Source: Undaria pinnatifida (lineage: Eukaryota; Sar; Phaeophyceae; Laminariales; Alariaceae). Taken from it: a stretch of 64,000 nucleotides of DNA. Below are positions 1 to 11,105 of the stretch, piece by piece. Below the pieces are notes generated by a model. It was not told the DNA's origin. It saw nothing but the letters and a program-made list of their open reading frames with translations, and did no database searches. The position numbers were made by a program, and so were the translations under genes. Each line of letters starts with the position of its first letter. The first letter of the stretch is position 1. The DNA lies in NCBI GenBank assembly GCA_012845835.1, contig JABAKD010000021.1:1253185-1317184 (forward strand), written 5' to 3'.

Positions 1-7
1 GGAGGCA

Positions 8-481
8 TTGGTGCCACTGGGGCGCAATCGACGAGGACGCTACCGCTGCCGCGGCTGTGGACCGCGGCTAGACGGAGTGTCCTCGAAGACGCCGCCACCG
101 TCGTCGCCGTCGCCCCAAACGCTAGTCAAGATGGCAGGTGACCAGCAAGGAGAGGCTGGGAAGGAAGTCATGGCGGTTGTGATGAAAGAAACAGGGTTTG
201 ATCCGGAGGATGATGAGGTGGTGAAGAAACCAACACAGGGACAAGCACAGGCATCGCTGCCGCAGCAGCAGTCGAAGCAACCATCGACGCGGCCTCACGC
301 TGAACAGCGGGAGACAGTGGCGGATCATGAGCGGCAACTACAGCCAACAGCACCACCAACGCCCTGGCCGCCGCCACAGCTCCTATCACCAACGATCGAG
401 GTGGGGGGACCGCGGGGATCGTTAACTCGCCTGGGTAGTCTGATCGCCGAAAGTGGATCAACCCTCGAGGGCAGGGAATAA
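8..481 (+). CDS. Low-complexity open frame open to the left edge (doubtful)
   Basis: This frame is open from the window edge to a stop at 479-481 and could be the 3' end of a gene entering from the left. The product would be rich in Pro, Gln, Arg and Ser, with Gln runs around residues 78-90 and a Pro-rich stretch around 112-126. I recognise no domain. The other strand has long open frames over the same DNA, which is what GC-rich low-complexity sequence produces by chance. No splice acceptor could be tied to it. It may be untranslated DNA. Confidence 0.2.
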   Translation: MVPLGRNRRGRYRCRGCGPRLDGVSSKTPPPSSPSPQTLVKMAGDQQGEAGKEVMAVVMKETGFDPEDDEVVKKPTQGQAQASLPQQQSKQPSTRPHAEQRETVADHERQLQPTAPPTPWPPPQLLSPTIEVGGPRGSLTRLGSLIAESGSTLEGRE

Positions 482-2534
482 TATGGCAAACAACAAGACT
501 GTGGAGGCTGAATGGGAGAGAAGGGATTGGCACCTTGGTGGTGGATCGATGGGAGTAATGGAGAAAGAGGGGGAGGACAGGTGGGAGGGGAGGGGCAAGC
601 GTGATCGTGGATTAGGAGGTGCTGGCGGCGGACTCGCCCAAGCCGAGTCTGTGCAAGAAAGAGGTACAAGACCGTCGTCGCCATGCAGCACGAGCGAAGT
701 GCTTGTAAGGCACATATATATGACATTGGTTTTTGGTTTCATTTTTTGTCGTTTTTCTCCGTGACAAGATCTCGGTTTTGTTTTACTTGATTGTTGGAGG
801 CGAGAGATCAGTTGAGACATACGAGGAATGTAGGCAGGGAGGGCGGGTTCGACTGGGGTTGAGGACTTGAGGGGAGAGCCGATACCAAGGATTTCCTTGA
901 GTAGAGGCCTCGCCAGCCGACCACCCGCCGTCTTTTCGTGGATATCTTGCGCATAACCCGATGACCCTCATAGCAAAGAGTGGAAATGCGCCAAAGGACT
1001 TTTTTCTTGGAATTACGTACGATCAGATGCCGTCCTCATTAACTGCTCGTTGAACTTTGGTTATTCCTTTTCTGAGAGTAGTGTATGGAACCAAGGGTTC
1101 ATTTAAGTGGTTACATTTTGTGAAACTGCTGTGTACAAGCACTAGACTAGACTATAATACCAAAGCGTAGCCCGGACATATTTTCGCCAGACCATTCCCT
1201 TGTACGTCCATCTACAGCGCAGCTTTGACGGCGAGTAGGGAGAGGTTGTGTCCGTACTCGGCGCCGAGCGATCCGTGTGGCCACGTAGGGCTGGGAAAGC
1301 GAAATAGTTTGAATGCGCGCTGTTGTATCCATTCCAGGTAGACCAGCCTAATGCGCTCTTGTGTCTTTCTTCCGCTCTTTTCCGAGTCAATCCTCCGTGT
1401 GGAGCAACATCTGCTGTATGCTCCCTCCTCCCCTTCAGGTGGGCCACCTCGAGCCGTGCTGCAAAGCCGAATCAAGAGCTAGCCGCGGCTGAGAGGGGGG
1501 GGGGGGGCGGGGGGGGCAGCGAGGGTGTTTGGAGAGAGCAAATCGTTGCTGGTAGAAGCGTACCTGGTAGTGCATGAGCCTTGGTATTGGATTATTATGT
1601 CGATTTTATTTTGGATGGAGTAGTACCAGTATAGATGGTATTTTGGGAAAATCAAGTTTCTTCCGCGAGGTTTGGGCGTGAACCAGAACAAGAGTTGGCA
1701 GCTCCGGCAAACAAGTTGCTTTCGTGCGCTTTGGCGAGGGTTGGGCGGCAGTTCGAGCGCACCGCTGGCCTATGTTTTGCTACGTACAAAGTCCATGCAA
1801 AGACCGCTGCGGTAGGCATGTCCAGGAGAGACGATGGAAAAAGTTTGTGCTGTGCCCGGCCCGGCACCGACATACATGTGTCTGCGCCTGTGTGGCTTAT
1901 TATCCGTTGGGAAAACTTGAGCCCATTAGTCTGTAAACTCCTCAATCGCCATAGAACAAAATCCCCACTTCCGAAGGCGGCGTGATATTTGAGACCCATG
2001 ACTTAAGCTGACAGACAAAAAAACGAAACTTCGACAAAATGCTCGACGATTATACGTAACATTTTTTATTTAAATAACCCATACGAACTAATCCGTGATT
2101 TCTACACCAACTCCCACGCCATGCCTTAGTTGGTGTAGTGTAGTGCGTTGTAGAGGAGGCGTAGGGTTTACGAGGACGCACAAGGGCACACAAGGCACAC
2201 CATGTAATAAAGGCCAATGTCACCACTTTATTTCCCTCAAGTCAATAAGTAGGACAACCTAAAGGGCAGAGAGTCAGCGTGAGGACGCACATCGAAAACA
2301 TCATATCCTACCAGCCTGACAACACTCCGTGCTTTTGTTTTAGGCCGTTCTGAGGGTGGGCGGGTCGCCAGACAGTCACCCCCCTCCCCCCCCCCCCCCT
2401 CACCCGAAATTCCATACTACTAACTCCTGCACGTTTTACAACAAACAATAAAAAATACTTCGGAGTATTCTATAAATAAATATGTGCAGCATGCTGGGGA
2501 TAGCGGGCCCGCTATCTGAAAAGTACCTAGTGTA
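482..2534. other. Unassigned intergenic DNA
   Basis: No supported gene is seen. A G-run lies near 1,495-1,518 and a C-run near 2,380-2,400. Open frames here are short, overlap on both strands and show no recognisable motif. Confidence 0.5.
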
Positions 2535-2712
2535 GACGCGTGCTACATTAGAGGTGCACCACTTTTTTCTGGGGTTCCTCAGTTTGGGAGCTTATGACAC
2601 TCTCCAACAAAAAGAATCCGGAGGGAAATAAAACTGCTATATACCGGACGAAAAATCTCATGGCCTAGGTACCCAACGAGAATCGTGCAAAGAAAGGGGC
2701 CTATTTCACATT
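2535..2712 (+). mobile_element. MITE family A, left-end fragment
   Basis: It starts with the family A terminus (ACGCGTGCTAC..AGAGGT), followed by the typical CACC, T-run, TTCCTCA and GGGAGCTTA signals and the CATGGCCTAGGTAC word seen in whole copies. The right half is missing. It is one of about fifteen copies or fragments in the window. Confidence 0.65.
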
Positions 2713-2902
2713 ACTAGATATATATGCTACTTACTTGTCAGTAACTTTCGTGTCGTTACTTGATAGCACGTAAAAGTCATCAGATTCTGACATACATTGC
2801 GAATTGTTCGTACAACAGCAAGTGACAATAGGTCTGTTAGATGTCGTGTATCGATGCGGTATTTAGCATGCAGAAGTCTCAGCAGTAGACTAATAACTTG
2901 GA

Positions 2903-4509
2903 TATATTATAAAATTAAAATACACTCCAGCTGTGAGATCGAAGATTTCGTCGAAACTCATCTTTGCAAGCTGTGTGTGATACTCCGATCGCGCGCATTA
3001 CGAGTTGTGTGTCCTCATTAAGGATATAGATCGGCGACTCCCCTTACAGCTACAGTGTAGCTATCAGGGTCAACAGGATGATTTTAGTCAGTCTGTGCGC
3101 GGAAACTATAAAACCCGTTTCTGAGGGGGACAAAATCTGACAGCTGTGAAGGGAAAGCGGGGGCCTGGTTTTGATCAAAAGCGAGCGGGTTTGGAGGGGG
3201 GCGGGGGGGGGGGGGGGGGAAAGGGGCAATTTGTGCATGTAAGCTATAAATCCTTTCGAGGGGATAAATCTGACGGTTTTGGCACCATTTGGATATATAT
3301 ACTACGATGCACAAAAGTTTACTGGTTAGACTAGTCATATATAATAAACACTTCACGCACAAGATATCACCTCATTATCTTTCGAGAGCCATCCATGCCG
3401 CTGTGTCCCCCCCCCCCCCCCCCCCCCCCCCCTCCCCCCTCCCCCCCCCCCGCTCCAACGCCCCCTCTTTCCCGACCACCTGCACGATCGCCTAGACCTA
3501 GCACCACGCGTATAACAAGCTGATACATATCTTTGATCTCACAGCCGAAGTGTATTTGAATATTATTTGTGCCCTAAACCTCCTAAAAAATCTCCCCCCC
3601 CCCCCCCTCTTGCTCTCCCTTACTCAAACGCCCCACCAAATATCGAAATCCGCCACATTAATAAACACTTCACGCACAGGATATCACCTCATTATCTTTC
3701 GAGAGCCATCCATGCCGCTGTGTTCCCCCCCCCCCCCCGCCTCGAACGCCCCCTTCTTCCCCATCACCCGCACCTTCGCCTAGACCTAGCACCACACGTA
3801 TAACAAACCCCTCACCTAAAGCCGCCCCCCCCCCCCCCCCCCCCCCCCGCCCCCACCCCCACCCCCCCCCGCCCCCCCCACCCCCCACCCTCCCCCCCCA
3901 ACCCATCCCAACCCCCCCCCCTCGAACACTCCACCCTCTCTTTACTCACTGATTGTACGAATTACCCCAGGATATACATGATAAACTGATGTATTATTTC
4001 CAAAAATGTCACATTTATCCCCTCGAAATAATGTATAGTTTCCAGGCACATATTGAGCTGTCCCCCCCCCCCCCCCCCCCCCAACCACCCCCCCCCCCCT
4101 CCCCCCGCCCCCAATAATATACTGGTGCCAAAACCGTCAGATTTATCCCCTCGAAATGATTTATAGCTTACATGCACAAATTGCCCCTTCTCCCCCCCCC
4201 CCCCCCCGCCCCCCTCCAAACCCGCTCGCTTTTGATCAAAACCAGGCCCCCGCTTTCCCTTCACAGCTGTCAGATTTTGTCCCCCTCAGAAACGGGTTTT
4301 ATAGTTTCCGCGCACAGACTGACTAAAATCATCCTGTTGACCCTGATAGCTACACTGTAGTTGTAAGGGGAGTCGCCGACCTATATCCTTAATGAGGACA
4401 CACAACTCGTAATGCGCGCGATCGGAGTATCACACACAGCTTGCAAAGATGAGTTTCGACGAAATCTTCGATCTCACAGCTGGAGTGTATTTTAATTTTT
4501 ATAATATAT
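2903..4509. repeat. Long inverted repeat element with poly-C/poly-G spacer
   Basis: Two nearly identical arms of about 386 bp (2,903-3,287 and 4,124-4,509) face each other across about 836 bp. Each arm runs from an AT-rich outer end through ACTCCAGCTGTGAGATCGAA, then AAAACCCGTTTCTGAGG, then a G-run or C-run of about 17 bases. The spacer has two direct copies of a roughly 150-bp unit (near 3,345-3,520 and 3,660-3,805) and several long C-runs. Single arms occur alone elsewhere (23.5, 45.0 and 46.5 kb), so the palindrome looks like two copies of a mobile unit head to head. No coding capacity was recognised. Confidence 0.75.
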
Positions 4510-5080
4510 ATGCAAAAGCTGGTACATGTAGTACGTACGCGGAATACGGTGTATGTAGACTAATTAGTGCGAAAGATAATACGGCCCAATAACGTACTGT
4601 TAGCAACATTCATGGAATGTAATTTTAGGTCGACCGTCGGGACGTTGACGTAGCTAAGCTCCCAGAAAGAAGCAATACCTCATTAAACGTTGACATAGGT
4701 ACGGTAGACCACGAGCAAGCCTCAGGAAACGTTGCTTGCTGGAAGTACATCTATCTGTCCGTACGTAGCATAGGAATTGTGCCGTCTCGATCAGGTGATG
4801 GTCAGACCCACATCGATTGCTCGTGTTTGCTCACCATCAGCTCTTATCTTCTGAGCAAATGGATCATCAATCAATCAACATATGGCTTGGGATCGCCGAA
4901 CAACCATCTTCTCTTCTTTGAAGCTCTTCTACAGACACACTTCGCCGTGAGTCTGGGTTAGCCTCTGAAACGTACGCAGGTTGTGTCGTGATCGGGTCAT
5001 CCGCAAGCGAGCCTACGCAAGCGTATACCAGCTACAGGCTGACACACTCTACACACCGACACCTGAAGCTCAACATTTCA
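4510..5080. other. Unassigned DNA
   Basis: No gene, repeat family or RNA was recognised in this stretch. Confidence 0.4.
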
Positions 5081-5257
5081 GACCATTTTGGTTAACCCCT
5101 TTTGAGCCCCCGAACCCCTCCCTATACTAAATCTAAGTAATTTTGTCCCCAAAACGGGTTTCCAGTTGCAAAGGGGTTAAGGAGCCCCCGCCATTGAGAA
5201 ACCATTTCAGCCAAAAAATGGTATACCTTAATATCTCTATCGTAGCACGCGTCTGTA
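5081..5257 (+). mobile_element. MITE family A right half carrying a TTAA mini-element
   Basis: The right end reads TCTCTATCGTAGCACGCGTC, the complement of the family A terminus. The family A body is interrupted at its GGTTAAGGAGCCC site by the mini-element at 5,096-5,176. The same site is uninterrupted in the copy at 15,340-15,592. Confidence 0.65.
5096..5176. mobile_element. 81-bp TTAA-flanked mini-element (family B)
   Basis: The element lies between two TTAA copies (5,092-5,095 and 5,177-5,180). It begins CCCCTTTTGAGCC and ends AGTTGCAAAGGGG, giving short imperfect terminal inverted repeats. TTAA duplication is typical of piggyBac-type transposition, so this may be a very short non-autonomous piggyBac derivative; that assignment is inference. 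Sister copies lie at 24,959-25,036, 33,616-33,695 and, degenerate, near 51,825-51,905. Confidence 0.7.
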
Positions 5258-5379
5258 GTATTAATAGTGCTAACTCCTATCAGACCACGGCTACCGTAGG
5301 AGGGGTACCATCGTTTCATCGTTTTCACAATTCGATTTGAGCCACTCGCCTGTGTGACTCTGTACCATACCTCCAGGAC

Positions 5380-6400
5380 AATAGCCTATTGAATATATGC
5401 ATATTGATCTTACAATAGGTTGGGGTATTGCATATCGATACCTATTACTCCCTGCAATACGCAGGGTATCGAAATCATATATCGATACCTGTTGTTTCGA
5501 TCAATAGGTTCAGACTGATTTCTTCAAAATAGGCTATTTTGTTTGGGATACCTAGGTATTTGAAATGGTCCATCGACACCACCTGTTTATTCGTTCAATA
5601 GGTTTAGACAATTTTGTACAATAATAGGCTACTGCATTTGGGGTAGGTAATTGAAATTGTCGATCAATACATATGGTTTCGACCAACAGGTTCAGACTTA
5701 TTTATGCAATAGGCTACGAGTATAGTCTGTTGTATTGGGATAGGTACTTCGAATTGTTTATCGATGCCTACATGCTTTCATACAATAGGTTCGGATGATT
5801 TAGTGCAATAGGCTTTGTCTGGTCACACTTGGGATAGGTATGTAAATTTGATTATCGATACCTATGCATTACGCCAATAATTTGTCCAGATAAATTTGTA
5901 CAATAGGTTATTGTTCTTGGGATAGGGAAAAAATATATATCGATACCTATTGATGTGAGCAATAGGTTCGGAGACATTTGTACAATACGTAGGCTATTGT
6001 GCTTGCCGTGGGAGCTTGAAATTGTCGATCGATACCTACCTATGAATTTGACCCGTAGATGAAGATACTTTGGTACATTAGACTATTTCTCATACCTGGT
6101 ATATCGCTCTCATTATAGGTATTGTATGGGTTTAGAGAAATTGGTGCAATAGGTTCGTAGTGTTCTTCGATTCAGTGTCATAATAGTCGATCGATGCCTA
6201 TTATTAGTTTACCGATAGATCAAAATAAGTTGGCACAATATGCTACTACTGTCCTTCGGATAGGTATGACATTCTCGGTTGATGCCTATATGACTTGACC
6301 CATAGGTGCAGCAAAATTGCTACAATATACTGTTGTTCTTAAAACAGGCATGTAGTGCCATCGAAATAGGCCATTGAAGTATCAATCGGCAAGTTTAGGG
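5380..6400. repeat. Degenerate tandem array of CAATAGG / ATCGATACCTAT words
   Basis: About eight or nine loosely related units of roughly 110-120 bp each hold the same order of words: CAATAGGTTC, GTACAATAGGCTA, TTGGGATAGGTA and ATCGATACCTAT. Units differ a good deal, so the array is old. No reading frame runs through it. Related words continue weakly to about 6,560. Confidence 0.6.
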
Positions 6401-7592
6401 TCTGTCGAGATAGGCGGCATGTATGCATATCCATTGCACTTGACGTGGGCAATAGTGGTCAGTTGGTAATCGACATCGTCCTATTGCAATATAGGACGAC
6501 ACGTGGATGTCGCTTGCAATAGGAATCGAGCATCGAGCATCGAGTAGCACATTCTCAAGCGTGTTGCGTACGAGAATGCTGAAACACCTATCGATATTTG
6601 GGCGTCGATCGATAGCTACGGAAGACAGCAAGAAGAGCTGATTACCGTAAACAACAATACGTGCGACAAATTGGTAGAAGAAAGACCAATCGGCCGGGAA
6701 CACTGCGATAGCCAAAATCATCAGTAGTAGTAGGTGAAATTAACTGACCCTGCGTCACAAACGCACACTGGATCTTGCATACGTCTGGACCTTGCATAAG
6801 TATACTCGGTGTGATACCGACGGGGCGTGCTGTGTACTTTTTCGGGTTGTCTCATCAAAAACACTCTGATACTTAATATTACGACATCGGTCCTACCCGA
6901 AACGCATTAAATAATTTCTAGTTGTACGTGTTTCCGTACTGTAGTAAGGAGTGCTTTTTTTGCGTACGTACGTGAGATCAAAGCTGCGCTGGCAACATCT
7001 ACTGCCAGATTCAATCAGTACCTAGCTACCGCCATTACGCTTGCTGCGCCAGTGCCTCTCACTATGGAACGTCATGTGGTTCCGGCAACCGCAAAAACAC
7101 GTCCGTAGAATATAGTCTATGTCCTTTCCTTTGCGAAGGAAGAAAAACGTTATAAAAGCTACTCAAGGCCAAATTTTCACGAACGTTTGAAAGGTGAATC
7201 AAACTCCTCTATATACACGCACATTTAAATGTCACTTATTCAAAATAGTCACAAAGAGTTGGTCGTGTGAAGACGCCGCCAGGGTAGATAACGCAACCCG
7301 CCAAACAACGAAATAACAACTATATAAAGCACCGCTGTCTGGCCCGACCTTGAAGCATATCGGCGACACTCACATTCCTAATCAAATCCGACACATGTCC
7401 TACCCTTGACGCTTGCGATAGGTTTCCAAGCACGAGCTCCCTTACCCCAATAGCAGGTACTCCTTGCACAGATACATCCCCATCGTATTGACATGAAGTT
7501 GGTTGAAAAAGGAAATTACCCTTCGTTGCGCGTCACTCGCACCACACACCACCTAAATACCCAAACTGACCACAAACAAGTATGAGCGTTGT
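6401..7592. other. Unassigned DNA
   Basis: Nothing convincing is seen. The minus-strand frame at 6,395-6,721 has no recognisable motif. Confidence 0.4.
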
Positions 7593-8107
7593 TCAATCAG
7601 CTAGGGCTATGAACGTGCGTAGCGGCCTGAGCGCCCCCGGCTTCTGTGGCCCTTCCACCCGCCCTGCATGACGACCTTCCACCATTCCCGGCTGCAGCCC
7701 CTCCGCCCTTCCTGTGCCCGGCACCTCCCACTCGTCGGCATCCTCGTCGGATTCGTGGTCGTCAGTTTCCTCCTCCGCTACGAAGTCTAACACCTGAACC
7801 TCGGCCGGCAGAGTTTGACCCTTAAACCGGTCAGGAATCGCCCCTCTTGCGTCCTCGTCGGACAGCTTCGGAACGTCACAAGGGAGGTAGTCGTGTACTG
7901 CGCTCTGAAACATAAGAGACATCTCCGAGTACGCCGGATCGAGCGAGTGGCATTTTCACGGCATGCGCTTTTCCGCACGCAAAACTCGCGTTCCATTACC
8001 CGAGCTGAGGCCGGGCAACCCAATACTGACAGTGCTGCTACTGCTCGGAGCGCCAGCGGTAGAAGTTTGCCGTGCACACGCCAGTAGGTCGTGGCGTTGT
8101 CCTCCAT
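7593..8107 (-). pseudogene. hAT-family transposase, C-terminal fragment, frameshifted
   Basis: The 8,107-side frame reads YWRVHGKLLPLALRAVAALS, then VLGCPASARVMEREF. This matches the hAT dimerisation region, where W, PxL, LA, PxSA and ER are conserved. The conceptual protein then changes frame near 7,925-7,950; the second frame (7,593-7,922) continues with LDPAYSEMSLMF and an acidic DEDADEW tail to a stop. The N-terminal zinc finger and the catalytic part are not seen, so only the last third or so remains. It is a dead DNA transposon relic. Family assignment is from motif memory, not a search. Confidence 0.6.
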
Positions 8108-8775
8108 TTAGTTCCTGGGGATCTGCACGCGATCCAAGGAAAATAAATGGGCGAGGGTAGGAAAGGCGTGCTCCAGGAGTAAAACATATACGGAGTACTT
8201 CCGAGGGGATCGGAAAAACATGCTATGAGGCACGATTAATGTTATGCGACATTGCAAGCGGTGGCGATGTACATAAAACATCGGGCTGCCGACAGCATCA
8301 GTGCATTGTGCGCAGGTTGAAAATTCACACCAAAATAGCACTTTGGGCACACCAAGCTCAACAACTAACACGGGTCTGATGATATACTATTTTCAGCAGG
8401 CTACGGCAGCAATGATGCGCACACTAGTGCAACACAACACAACGCCGCACGGGAACGCAGAGAGGGTAGTGTGCCAGTTGTCATTTACCAGAGGGTATGT
8501 TTGTGATCGCACGTCTGTGACCGAGATGGGAGTATATGTTTATTGAGTGATGCGGCACAACGCCAACACAACAGCGCCAACAGGTGGATTCATTGTGGGT
8601 ATATTGGTTATGTAGCACTTCCGTGCACAACACGCAAAACAATACGCCCCCTAGAACGAGCGTGTGATGTCTTAGTTTTACAGCAGAGATATACGGCGCA
8701 AACAAAACGAGCGATGCGTCTTTGAAACTTTGTGGGTGAGATATTTCCAAAGCCACAATTTTCCACGAATGCACA
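8108..8775. other. Unassigned DNA
   Basis: No gene or repeat family was recognised. ACACAACACAACGCC-like words recur around 8,430-8,580. Confidence 0.35.
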
Positions 8776-9765
8776 CATTATTTGAATTTTTGGCGGAGGT
8801 GCGCGGCAATGACTGCGGAACTTCCGTGGACTTTCGTGGGTGTTTCCACGGGCTACTGTGGAAATTCGCGGGGTTCCACGGCACGTGCCACAGCTCATGG
8901 CACTTCCACGGTAAAGGCCACGGTTGTGGCCACGGCATGTGCCGCGGTTCTACCCGTGGCAAACTCCGCCGTAACAACCATGGTAACCCGTCCACGGCAA
9001 TTGCCACGGCAGTTTTACGGAACTGCCGTGGTAATTTCCACGGCCATCCGCGTTCATTTCCATGGCCATCCGCGGCCATTGCCACGGCAACACGGCGTTC
9101 ACCACGGAAGTCCGCGGAAGTCCGCGGCAAATGCCACGGCAGTTCCGCGGACGTCCAACCGAAGGAAATTGCACAGCCATCCGCGGCCGTCCGCGGTCAT
9201 TGCCACAGCAACCCTCCGATCATGATACACATTATTTGACATTTCTAACCATTGTACCCCAGTGATGTCATTAGGGGGCACTCCGACCGGTATACCGTAT
9301 GGGTTAGGGTTAGGGTTAGGGTTAGTTCCATGGTTTTGAAAATCACAATAATGAAAATTCCCGGGGTCCCCGGGCGTGGCCGAGGATCTTACCGTGGGTG
9401 TTTCCGTGCACATATCCATGGATGTCCGCGGACGTTTCCGTGGACAAGCCCGTGAGTGTTTCCGTGGGCGTGTCCGTGGGCGTTGCTATGGGCGCTTACG
9501 TGGACGCTTCCGTGGGTGACCGCGGCTTTGCCGTGGGTGTTTCCGTGGAGATTGCCGTGGCAAATGCCATGGGCAACCGCGGTGTTCCGTTATTTGCCGC
9601 GGCATTCCGTGGAAGCCCGTGGAATGTCCGTGGAAGCCCGTTGAAGGTCCGCGGTAGCCCGTGGAGTGTCCGCGGCTGTCCGTGGAACGCCGTGGATATG
9701 GCCGTGGAATGCCGTGGAGGTCCGTAAACACTGCCGTGGTGCTCCGCCAAAAAGAAAAATATTGT
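8776..9765. repeat. Island of CCACGG / CCGTGG / CCGCGG words with inverted ends
   Basis: Two blocks (about 8,806-9,210 and 9,390-9,745) consist almost entirely of 6-12-base words built on CCACGG, its complement CCGTGG, and CCGCGG, spaced about 10-15 bases apart. The first block favours CCACGG and the second CCGTGG. The outer ends match in opposite orientation: TTTTTGGCGGAG on the left, and its complement CTCCGCCAAAAA on the right. Between the blocks sits a short module followed by TTAGGG repeats (9,228-9,330). The long open frames on both strands are shadows of the repeat. It could be a hairpin-rich non-autonomous transposon. Confidence 0.6.
9228..9330 (+). repeat. Module ending in TTAGGG repeats, first copy
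   Basis: This segment (CATTATTTGACATTTC, then CCCCAGTGATGTCA, then TAGGGGGCACTC, then GGTATA) leads into about four TTAGGG units at 9,300-9,325. Nearly the same module leads into the long TTAGGG array at the right edge (63,748-63,828). The shared lead-in argues that the telomere-like repeats travelled as part of an element. Confidence 0.65.
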
Positions 9766-9784
9766 ACATCACTCAGAATATCTT

Positions 9785-10107
9785 ATCGTTCCAGGTAGTT
9801 TACTTCTCGAGATCAGAGGCTTCTGGGAGGGGTAGTGCTCTGGACGTTGAGACAGATGACGCGGGTGGCCCCACCTCATTCACTCTTCTCTCATCCTTCA
9901 TTTTGTCCTCGTCAGTTTTCAGTGTTCCTTGAACTTTAGAGACAGCAGTCCATTGTTCTCAAGCGTTTATTTTCATGGCTGAAAGCGCCCGTTAAAACAT
10001 CCATATATTTCTGCCTCGTGCATCTTGCACGCTCCTTCAATTAGCTAAATTGATGCCAGCGTCAGCCTCTGCGACCACGCCAGGTCGTATCGTCAAATGC
10101 GCCAATA
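9785..10107 (+). repeat. Left LTR of the copia element
   Basis: It matches 14,818-15,143 over its length, including GTGGCCCCACC, CCTCGTCAGTTTTCAGTGT, CATTGTTCTCAAGC and CGTGCATCTTGCACGCTCC. The exact outer boundary is uncertain by a few bases. Confidence 0.7.
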
Positions 10108-10315
10108 GGTCATGGAGACGTCATCTACAGCTCGGCGCGCACAGCGGGAGTCTTTGAGGAGACTTCTTAGAGGGAATGTGCAAACTGGAGCAGCAGCGGG
10201 ACTGTCAACAAACACGGGACTGTCAAATTTGGAAGTTTGAAAGAGTGAGTCGAGCCAAGATTTTCGACGGCGGCGTGGATTATATTGATCATCTAGATTG
10301 AAGATACTGTGCACT

Positions 10316-10611
10316 GGTGGCCGATTCCGTCTCGGTCGTGTACTGCTGTTATGAAGGACCGCATCGTTTCTACGCGCCAATATCGCTATCGGGGCATTGT
10401 ACTTTGCGTTTGCTTTCTTGCACGGGTTGACTAGTGCGGCGTAAATACCGTACTTCTTGAGGCTGGTGGCCGATTCCGTCTCGGTCGTGTACTGCTGTTA
10501 TGAAGGACCGCATCGTTTCTACGCGCCAATATCGCTATCGGGGCATTGTACTTTGCGTTTGCTTTCTTGCACGGGTTGACTAGTGCGGCGTAAATACCGT
10601 ACTTCTTGAGG
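10316..10611 (+). repeat. Tandem 148-bp duplication in the copia leader
   Basis: Two back-to-back copies of about 148 bp (10,316-10,463 and 10,464-10,611), each starting GGTGGCCGATTCCGTCTCGG, look identical. They are therefore much younger than the element itself. Confidence 0.85.
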
Positions 10612-10629
10612 CGTCGAAGACTGCATTGC

Positions 10630-10985
10630 GTTCGCTTGCGCCTGCAACAGCTGCAGCACCGACGGCACAGGTAGTGCACGTCAGTTGTTCGAACACGGGT
10701 CGAGAGAGGACTCGAGACGTTCAGTGGAGCCTGCACCAGCTGCAGCACCGACGCCACAGGTAATGCACCGTAATCTTCTTGAACGCGGGTCGAGAGAGCC
10801 TGCACCAGCTGCAGAATCGACGGCACAGGTAGTGCGCGTCATTGGAACACGGGTCGAGAACAGACTCGAGAGGTCCAGTGGAGCCTGCACCAGCTGCAGC
10901 ATAGACGGCACAGGTAGTGCACGTCAGAGGACCGCGTTGTACAAGTTGTAGCATCGATGGCACAGGTGGTGCACGTCAGAGCAAG
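10630..10985 (+). repeat. Leader repeats built on CCTGCACCAGCTGCAGCA
   Basis: About six degenerate copies of a 40-70-bp unit with CAGCTGCAGCA, CGACGGCACAGG and TAGTGCACGTCA follow each other just before the gag-like frame. Possible roles in packaging or expression are speculation. Confidence 0.7.
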
Positions 10986-11105
10986 AGGGCACAGGCCGAG
11001 TTTTTGCAACTCGGGGTGTGTTTTTGAGAGGCCTGCATAAGGATTGCAGCAAGGCATATACAAACCCTTCACGTTCACTGCTGAGCGTGAGGACCCATTA
11101 ACAAC

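Noticed and set aside
8678-9750. Overlapping frames of 60-169 codons on both strands
   Set aside because: They are shadows of the CCACGG word island. Composition is dictated by the repeat and no frame is preferred.
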